From NCBI GenBank assembly GCA_036426205.1, contig CM071567.1, forward strand, positions 289,393,385 to 289,457,384: a stretch of DNA of 64,000 nucleotides, read 5' to 3'. This stretch comes from Ascaphus truei (Eukaryota; Chordata; Amphibia; Anura; Ascaphidae). Made by a program: the position numbers and the translations under genes. The notes under the pieces were generated by a model. That model saw only the letters and a list, made by a program, of their open reading frames with translations, searched no databases and was not told the origin of the DNA. Below are positions 56,180 to 64,000 of this stretch, one piece after another (within the stretch, counting starts at the first letter, position 1; each line of letters begins with the position of its first letter).

Positions 56180-58027
56180 TAGGATTGATGCAATGGGTCT
56201 CCAGAGATGAACCCCGTTAATTTCAGCTCCAGGGATCCCCTGCTTTCAGAGATACCTTCGTAGGGTGTGCCAATATCGCTCTGCTTTTAAAAGCTTACTT
56301 ATCATATGGGAAAAATAATGTGGAGAAACCTCGCTCTGAACCCCTAGAGGTGATTGCTTGCCGCCTGGGAGAGATAGCAATATTTACTAAAGAGGTGTAT
56401 CCGGAGTAGGGTACACAAAAGATCCCAAATAATGGCGCATTGCAGACCTTTTATAAAATAATGCGGTCAGAAGCAGCTAAACAATACTAATTTAAAAACA
56501 TTTTATTATAATAGTACATAAATGGTTAAAATGGATACACAGCCAGATGAAGGGTGTATATCCATATAAAGGGTTAAGGTTCCTCAAAATAGTGTTTCAA
56601 ATAAATCCTACTATACGTATGGAGGTATATATTAAGTAGCCAAATAACAGCCTGCACAAATTTTCATGGTATGTTCATATCAGTTGAGTGTCTCTAATAA
56701 TATCATGATGTTAGTAAGTGTATACGGTAGTGGAGAGATCACAATACTCAGAAGAACTGTAGCGTGTTGGAGCCTAATCGTTAGGGACCAAGTGTTAAAC
56801 AGTGGATGGAGCACGTATAAGTCTTGTGGAACACTGAATACCGGACTGCGCATGCGTCACAGTCTGTGTGTGTCGATGCAGTGGTGATCACCCAGGATGG
56901 AAAAATGGTGAAGGAGAATGAGGAACCCCTCAAGTTAAGATGTCCTGATGATACCAGGTAATCTATGTGCTTAGACAGTGTATCATATATGTGTGTGCAG
57001 GGTACAATGTACCCAAAAGCCCATACGTCACAATTTGTGTTAGAGTACACCAAAGAACAGCCTCCAAGTAGGAGATGACAGTAGGAGAGATAGAAACTCC
57101 TCTAAAACAGAAAATATATTTATGTGGTTATGTACCAGCTTAAATGGTGACTACTTAGTGGTGTGCGAGGTACAGTGTACCCGACTGCGCATGCGTCACA
57201 GTAAATGCTGAATTTATTCCAAAATCCGTCCCCGAGTGTAATATAGGAGTGGGGGAAATAGAGACTCCTCTAGAGAAAATATTTAACTAATTAAATGCTT
57301 ACCCAAGTAGTGGCTACTAAATGGTAAAGACCTTCATGTTTGAGCCTAATAATAGGTTTGCATATATATTGCGTACAGGGTCTGACATCACGTGTCAAAC
57401 CCTATAGTATCAACGTTGATATACCAGATGTATCAGGATAAACACTCAAATGAGGTTATATATACATCAAAATTTTAACCCTATATTAGGGAGATGCTGA
57501 GAACGGGACACTTCATTGCCAAAGATTATCCCATATGTGGGGCACATCAGCCAAAAAGGAGGTATATTGCCAGTTCGTTAAGTTATTTATATAGGCTGAT
57601 ACATATTGCTAGCATAATAAATGCTTTCAAATTGTCGTGAGCTTATCATTAAGCGTGCTAATCGTTTGCAGAGTGCCGCAATCTCTTCTAGTAGAATGTA
57701 ACTGCATATATATGCGCAAATTTTGGCAGAGTAGTAAAATAATATATATATTTATTTAATGAGGCGAGCTTAAACCATGAGACACAGTACTGTCGGCAAC
57801 ATATGGGCCAATGGGAAGCCACACTGGATGATGTCATGGCTTCCTATCATGGATTCCTATTACCCCGCAAGACAGGGAAGCTTTGAAAAGCAGCCATTAT
57901 GTGATCCCTGCTAGCGAGCCTGAGTGGGTACCGGCACACCCTATGGAGGTAAGTACTGTATCTCCAGAAGCAAGGGGTCCCTGGAGCTACAATGTATGGG
58001 GACTTGGAGACCCCTGCTTCAATCCTA
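56180..58027. mobile_element. 1.85-kb element with ~120-bp inverted ends
   Basis: TAGGATTGATGCAATGGGTC at left pairs with GACCCCTGCTTCAATCCTA at right; further in, CTCCAGGGATCCCCTGCTTT and TAGGGTGTGCC have inverted partners at 57910-57990. The interior holds a degenerate tandem: CGACTGCGCATGCGTCACAG at 57182 and a near match at 56840, and GAAACTCCTCTAAAACAG / GAGACTCCTCTAGAG at 57090 and 57263. No transposase seen. Confidence 0.65.
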
Positions 58028-59000
58028 AAAAAAAAAAACACAAAAAAAGTGCCTGCTTCAATTGCCTCTTTAACGTATCGATTTAATTGAAGCACAATAC
58101 GGAAACATAATACAAATATGTGTATTACAGTACATAGTACTACAGTACTTGCAGCCCTGTAAATAGCAGTTTGTAAGTACAATCCATGCACCATTAAATT
58201 CACACAATTTAGATTCCAGAAGGCAAAGTCACATGTCAAGGGTTAAAAAAAAGAAATGTAAAAAAATGATATATAAAAATATATGTCTTCGTTTTGTCTG
58301 CGAGGCTTTGCTTATGAGTCACTTTAAAAAAAATGACCCCCACATTATTTCTTTGCAAACCCCATTCTGCTAAATATAAATATTCTCTACCACCTCAACA
58401 CAAGCCTTATTTCTGCAAAGATCCCTAAACCCTCTTCTGGGGCTGAGAAGAAAAGCCAAACCAATTCAAATTTATTCAGTCTTAACTGTGTTCACACACA
58501 TTAATTATGTATTATACACGAAGAACTATTTTACAATGTGAAATGTTCTATATTTGTGTCAAGAAGCCAAGTATGTCTCACTGTGCCAGGCAGATTGATC
58601 AGGTATGTCCAAAGCACGTCGACTGCAATCGGGTCTAAAAAGCACTAAACACGGATATTGAAATCGAACACTGGACCCTTTTGATGCTTATCCAAAGACA
58701 CAACAATAAAAAGCCCACATATGAATAAGTTTGACTTTATCACTTGCAGTTTAGGCATACCACTAATACAATCTTGAGATTTCTGCAGCAATTCAATTGA
58801 CTACTGTCCTTATTAACTATACACAGAGCACTGAAGTCTCAACAGGGGGTTCCTTTTGAGACTACTTGAATGTTATGTGTTACATTTCCTTTGCTCTTGA
58901 TGTATAAGTTACAATTATTTTATGTAATGAACAAATGCACCGAAAATTCTAATTTGGTATTATGTAAAAACTATAATGGATCAGATTTTAATCAGCATTA
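58028..59000. other. AT-rich DNA, no gene seen
   Basis: A-rich stretch at 58027-58046; no gene. Confidence 0.5.
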
Positions 59001-59154
59001 GGGGTTATTTATCAATCTCTTGGCTGCAATTCTAGGGTTAAACGGGTGTGGATGTACTGCGTCATTTATTAAAGAGAAAAGGGGAAAAACATCAATATAT
59101 TTCAGGCAATTGTTTGCCCCAGTTTTGCAGCTGGGATTTTGATAAATAATCCCC
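59001..59154. mobile_element. 154-bp MITE (GGGGTTATTTATC ends)
   Basis: GGGGTTATTTATCAATC and GATTTTGATAAATAATCCCC are inverted. ATTA-like bases on both sides would fit a 3-bp TWA duplication as in PIF/Harbinger MITEs, but the flank is too simple to decide. Confidence 0.65.
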
Positions 59155-59449
59155 ATTATTTCATATTTAATTATTTTCTTCTGTTGTCCTCCACACAGAA
59201 AAAGGAATAGGAGCAGATTCATTAATGAGTTTAGACCTTCTGAATACTAAATGACAAATCAATTGAAAATAAATGAGATATTGAAAATATTTTAACTAGT
59301 TGAAGACCTGTCCATACTTGGAAAATGTAAATACAATGTATTACAAGAAAACAAGAAATAGTTGAGTAAAGTCAGAGGAAAAATATAGTTTTAGACCAGG
59401 GTCAAAATGTCTGATTTTTCAAATAAAACACTGAAAAGCATCTGCATAT

Positions 59450-59998
59450 CTCTCTCTACCTCTCTCTACCTACCTCTCTCTCTACCTCTACCTCGCTCTC
59501 TACCTCTACCTCTCTCTCTACCTCTACCTCTCTCTCTACCTCTCTCTCTACCTCTCTCTCTACCTCTCTCTCTCTCTACCTCTCTCTACCTCTATCTCTC
59601 TCTCTCTCTCTCTCTCTCCCCCTCTCTCTCTACCTCTCTCTCTCTCTCCCTACCTCTACCTACCTCTCTCTCTACCTACCTCTCTCTCTACCTACCTACC
59701 TCTCTACCTACCTACCTACCTCTCTCTCTACCTACCCCTCTCTCTCTACCTACCTCTCTCTCTACCTACCTACTTCTACCTACCTATCTCTCTCTCTCTA
59801 CCTCTCTCTCTACCTCTCTCTCTACCTCTCTCTCTCTCTCTACCTCTACCTCTCTCTACCTCTACCTCTCTCTACCTCTACTTCTCTCTCTCTCTACCTA
59901 CCTCTACCTCTCTACCTACCTCTACCTCTCTCTCTACCTACCTCTACCTCTCTCTCTACCTACCTACCTCTCTCTACCTACCTCTCTACCTCTCTCTC

Positions 59999-60030
<32 letters not shown>
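59450..60030. repeat. ~580-bp CTCT/CTAC pyrimidine satellite
   Basis: An almost pure mix of CTCTCTAC, CTAC and CT units. A 219-codon Leu/Ser/Pro/Thr/Tyr-only frame spans it; this is a property of the repeat. Confidence 0.97.
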
Positions 60031-60033
<3 letters not shown>

Positions 60034-60539
60034 GACAAGCTTGGCAGTATAATTTTCTTTTTTTAAACCGAACTGCATCAACTGTACTTCTATAAAACCA
60101 GCGAAGCCCCAGCTGCAGTAGCCTATTTTGGGGGGACACCTTATTTGGTCATAGTGAAACTTTCCTCTTTAATTGGTTTTCCAGCAATGATACTGTGACA
60201 GCTATAAATCTGCAGTACTGCTTTGCTGTCCCAACAATTGTTAATATGGTGCACTGCTTTTCTGCCTCCTCATCATACACTTCATTATGCAGTCTTCCAG
60301 TATCTTTCTATTGTGGACAAATACTGATGTAAAAACATGTTCGGAATTGTAATTTTCTGATAAATGCTTCAAAGCTCAGCTTTAATTCCTGCAACTGTTT
60401 TCATTCTGCATCATTTTTGGTCAAGAGTGTGCCCCTAGTTCATCCTTACTTAACGCATATAAAACATGTCTATTTCTTCTTTTTTTCCCCTTCCTATTAC
60501 ATGTAACATTAAAGTTCTTATATGGGGTGGAAGCACAGG

Positions 60540-61760
60540 ATGTATTTATGAATGTTTTAGTAAGGCATTTGGCACTGTCCCACATAGAAGACTGATAAAC
60601 AACTTGCAATGCTTGGCAATGGTTTCTACGGTGGTATAATGCATACCATGACATTGGTTGAAGAACAGCTGACAGGGAGTTGTGGTAAAGGGAGTACATT
60701 CAGAGGAGGGGTAGGTACCTAAAGGGGATAACCAAAATGACTAATGATATAGATAGATTGGTGGAAAGGTCAAGAGTACTTGGGTCAAAATAATCCAAAG
60801 GCAGAATACAGGATTAATGGCACTATAATGTCAACTACTATAGAAGAAAGAGACCGAGGAGTCATTATTTCAGCTCACCTAAATGTAGACGAGCAATGTA
60901 ACAAAGCAATACTGAAAGCCAGCAGGATGTGTGGTTGTAACGAGAGAGGTATTAGCAGCAGAGAGGGGTGTTCATGCCACTTCATAGATCATTAGTGATA
61001 CCTCATCTAGAGTACTGTATTCTTTTCAAGAGACCATATCTCCGGAAGGACGTAAATACATTGTAAAAAAGGGATACTAAGATGGTGCATGATCTGCCAC
61101 ATACCACTTATCAGGCAAGACTACAAGACCTTAATATGTACAGCTTAGTGCAGCGGTGCAGAAAGTGGGGGGCGGGAGATTTTTCTGGGGGGGCGCGGGT
61201 GCTTGGAGAGGTCCCGCACTCTTCCCTGAGGCATTTAAATTAAATGCCGGGGGATCGCGTGAGGGCTCCCAAACGCTATACTTACCTTGACTCTGCTGGC
61301 GTAACTCGTGTCCATGGCAACGCAGCGTCAAATAACACTGCGGGGTCATGTGATGTCACACGCATCAAATGACGCTGCGGGTCATGTGATGTGACGTTAC
61401 ATGACCCCACTGCGTCATTTGATGCCGCATCAAGGTAAGGGAGGGGGCATGAGCACCAGCGGAGGGAAGGCATGGGCTCGGCTGCAAAAGTTTGCACTCC
61501 CCTGGCTTAGAGGATAGTAAAAGGAGGGAGGATATGATATAAACGTTCAATTATAAAAAGGGATTCAACAAAGTACATGAGGGAAGCACAGAAAGAGGAG
61601 TGCTAGAAAAAGAGGTAATTCTCTGGCGGGTGCAAGGATAAGTGACAAACATATGTGGTAGGGGCTAATACAGTAAAGGAATTTAAACATGCTTGTTATA
61701 GATATTGGATAGAGCTAGATAAACGAGGAGGGGACTTAGTACAAAAGATCCCACAGAGTG
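60540..61760 (+). mobile_element. second CR1/L2-type LINE fragment, split by a MITE
   Basis: 60550-60600 reads FSKAFGTVPHRRLINNL (RT motif with the first catalytic Asp changed to Gly: D-T-V-P-H expected). 60780-60930 reads NGTIMSTTIEERDRGVIISA then HLNVDEQCNKAILKASRM, the domain after RT. 61030-61150 continues (FSRDHISGRT.., ..MYSL) and resumes at 61505 (RG..). It is a different subfamily from the 37927 LINE. Confidence 0.75.
61151..61504. mobile_element. hAT-like MITE, family A (copy 5)
   Basis: Left CAGCGGTGCAGAAAGTGGGG, right AAAAGTTTGCACTCCCCTG. Flanks GCTTAGTG (61143-61150) and GCTTAGAG (61505-61512) match at 7 of 8. The core repeats TCAAATAACACTGCGGGGTC / TCAAATGACGCTGCGGGTC with GTCATGTGATGT. 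Inserted in the LINE fragment. Confidence 0.85.
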
Positions 61761-62020
61761 AAACTATATGGATTTACAAATTAAAAACATTGATCCCTAG
61801 GGGACTCAACATCAATATAGATTGTTTCTTAACATAAATTTTGTTTCTCATAATATGTTTCTCATAACTTTTTTGTCATTACGAAATCTATTGTAGATAT
61901 TCATTTAATGCATAATTCTTTTGTACATATTTTCTCACCATAAGATATAAATTATAGAAAATGTCATAGAAATTGTCATAGATTGATACATTTCTAACCA
62001 TGTTTTTTGCTCAGTAAGCA
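61761..62020. other. AT-rich DNA, no gene seen
   Basis: Nothing recognised. Confidence 0.5.
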
Positions 62021-62730
62021 CTATGGGCCTTATTCAGAAAGCCTCGATAAGGCCCTTCTCGAGCACTTATCGACCAAAATGGCTACTCGTATTCAGATAG
62101 CCTCGATAAGTGCTCGATAACGGCCTGTATCGACGCAAAATTTTATCGCTATCAAAAATTCGCCGACTGAGCAGCGATCAGCCCCTTATCGACCATTTTC
62201 GGATGGTTGATAAACTCGCGCGATTCAGAGACCCGCGAGTCGGCTGTTGCGGCATATCTCAGCCCATCGCAGCCCTAAAAGGCGGTCTTCTCCCCAAATC
62301 CAATTCACCACAAATTTTTTGGGCAATTGGTGGGGAGATGCCTCGATGAGCAGCGATGTGTCAGGACTTAGAAAAAATCAGGCCCCTTTCCTGCCTCCGA
62401 TTGATGTCGGGGGTCTCCGGAGCTGATAGCCATTAATAGCAGCTCCGGACCCCCCCGGCACGCATCCTAGGCAGGAAACATGCATGTACAGCAACTTCAT
62501 TACCTTAGCGGCTAACCGCTAAAGCAATGAAGGGGTTAAACACCCGTGCCAAGCTTACTGTAAGAAACATACAATACAATACATTGGCTAGCAGGGGTGG
62601 GTGAAGGGGGAATTTGGCCCTTAGTGGCTGTTTAGGCATTGCGGGGGGGTTGCGGGGGGAGTTAACTCCATCATTACCTTAGCGGTTAATACTGCTAAGG
62701 TAATAAAGGGGTTAACCCAACCGCTACCCA
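62021..62730 (+). repeat. 'gggccttattcagaaagcc' repeat with hairpins
   Basis: Starts GGGCCTTATTCAGAAAGCCT and repeats CTCGATAAG / TCGAGCACTTATCGA words. At 62505-62522 and 62679-62698 TTAGCGG..CCGCTAA-type palindromes occur in parallel settings (CATTACC before, AAGGGGTTAA after). An amphibian repeat start by memory; class unknown. Confidence 0.55.
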
Positions 62731-63369
62731 CCCGCAAGGTCTAAACACCCATCCTTAAGGCTAATAATAATAATATGGGCATGATAAGCCTCTATAGCAC
62801 TCAATGGGTACCCTAATCCCAATACAGTAATACACAAGACACACAATAATAAAATGTAACTATACTCCAAAAAATCACACGTCACTAAATACAAACAGTA
62901 GCCAGCTAATCCAATCAATACAATCAATAGCAACATCAACAATTAATTAATTAAACCATTAACCAATCTAAACAATTAATTCCGAAACCAACTCAAAATG
63001 AATAGTAACACTAACCAATGTAAACAATGAATTACTCCAACATTAATGAATTTAAACAGTTAAATAGAAAGAAAGAAATTCTAACAATCTCTGAAGTAAC
63101 CATAAAACACATTAGCTAACATAATATAACATTAAATACAAACGAACACCAATCACAAACCTTTAATTACATTAAGCATGAAAAAACAAACAATGACATC
63201 CACATAATATATGAAATGCCAAAAAGCAACACCAATACTAAGCGAGAAATGCCCCCCAAATATTGTCAAAATAATGTATTAATCTGTACCCTAAAGAGGT
63301 ACCGATTAATATATTATCAGTCAATGTGCCACCCCCCAAAAAATCAAAAAACACATCCAAAAATTAAAC
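62731..63369. other. A-rich, G-poor DNA, no gene seen
   Basis: AACAAT/AATTAA-rich stretch, possibly the continuation of the preceding repeat. No ORF with a recognisable motif. Confidence 0.5.
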
Positions 63370-63830
63370 CTGTAACCTGTGACGTCACATTTACCCTCAA
63401 AATGGTTAAAAGCCACCTGATTGACTGTTAAAACCATGTGCAGACTTTAATTTTTTTTTTTGGCCGTGACGTCACTTAAAGGGAATGATGCCAGCCAATC
63501 AGAAGGGCTGTGCTTCATTTGCCTTTAAGATGACGTCACGAAGCCGACGTCAGATGGTATTTCAGCCAATCAGATCGTGGGAACAAATTCCACACTCTGA
63601 TTGGCTGAACTACCTTGTGACACAGCGGCCATCTTGGATTTAGTGACATCATGTTAAAGGGAAATTAAGCACAGCCATTCTGATTGTTCTTCCTCAGAAG
63701 CATTAGGAAGTCCAAAATCATGAACCGAAGACCGCCATTTGTAATTAGGAGACTACTTTGAAGTGGAAAACCGCAACTGAAGACTAATGTCCGTGCTGTG
63801 TGACACTGGTAAGTTGCTTTATTTAGACTT
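63370..63830 (+). promoter_or_regulatory. promoter-like block: CRE and CCAAT motifs, donor site
   Basis: TGACGTCA at 63380, 63467 and 63531 and CGACGTCA at 63545; CCAAT at 63495 and 63566 and inverted ATTGG at 63600. Then CGGCCATCTTGG (63626), and downstream ACACTG|GTAAGTTG (donor at 63809). The spacing of CRE, CCAAT and a splice donor suits the start of a transcribed unit, either a transposon leader or a host first exon reaching past the window. No TATA box or coding exon seen. Confidence 0.5.
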
Positions 63831-64000
63831 CAAAGACCATAGCCTATATGTTTTTAGGAAAATAGTAAATAAAGCTGCACACCAAATTAAATAACAAAAA
63901 TACTTGCAACGACCGGTGCTCCTGGTTCAGGGATATCTGCCTAAAGAATCCAGTATATAGGATAAGGCCTCGGGCACGGTGCCTCAGGCCGCGCCGATCC

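Noticed and set aside
56536..56580. Further hammerhead-like site (CAGATGAAGGGTG...)
   Set aside because: Lacks GAAAC and paired helices in the required order.
57847..58239. 130-codon minus-strand frame
   Set aside because: Overlaps the right inverted end of the 56180-58027 element and an A-run; no domain recognised.
59407..60066. 219-codon Ser/Leu/Tyr/Pro/Thr frame
   Set aside because: Encoded by the CTCT/CTAC satellite.

Overview
The window looks like a stretch of non-genic DNA from a large, repeat-rich vertebrate genome, most likely an anuran amphibian. I found no convincing host exon, no tRNA or rRNA gene and nothing prokaryotic. The frog assignment is inferred from the repeat mix: DIRS-type tyrosine-recombinase retroelements, Neptune-like Penelope elements (PLEs), CR1/L2 and Tx1/L1-type LINEs, very many short hAT-like and foldback elements, and hammerhead-like motifs next to Penelope sequence. 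Almost every open frame over 100 codons is either a broken transposon gene or a translation of simple repeat.

Layout. 1-2,000: AT-rich, one dispersed repeat. 2,024-4,790: decayed DIRS-like element on the minus strand, interrupted by a hAT-like MITE (4,227-4,573). 4,790-11,000: mostly featureless AT-rich DNA with a minisatellite-bearing element (7,100-8,005) and a MITE with perfect 8-bp target duplication (8,967-9,201). 11,020-13,010: an old repeat split by a 1.65-kb insertion carrying a GA-rich minisatellite. 14,072-18,367: a complete non-coding LTR retrotransposon (two ~775-bp LTRs, tRNA-Thr-like primer site, purine tract). 20,718-24,128: a 3.4-kb nest of hAT-like ends, minisatellites and smaller MITEs. 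25,075-28,722: Penelope 3' part with a complete hammerhead ribozyme candidate, flanked by ~350-bp direct repeats, then L1-type and CR1 fragments and a CpG-rich MITE. 31,715-42,025: solo LTR inside a CR1 tail, CR1 and L1 fragments fused in one frame, a 3.7-kb Neptune-like element with GIY-YIG domain, and a nearly full-length but broken CR1-type LINE. 42,780-44,740: hammerhead-like motif, hAT-like MITE, and a CR1 ORF1 with in-frame minisatellite. 46,000-55,000: microsatellites, a MIR-like SINE, several long foldbacks and three more hammerhead-like motifs. 56,180-64,000: a TIR element, a large CTCTCTAC satellite, a LINE split by a MITE, and a promoter-like block at the right edge.

The most interesting signal is the hammerhead set. 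One copy (26,230-26,271) has every invariant core base and three pairable helices. Three other copies carry T at core position 3 together with A at position 8; these two positions pair in the known ribozyme fold, so the double change looks compensatory. One of those copies sits exactly at the tip of a 140-bp-arm palindrome. All assignments are from reading the sequence; no database search or folding program was run.
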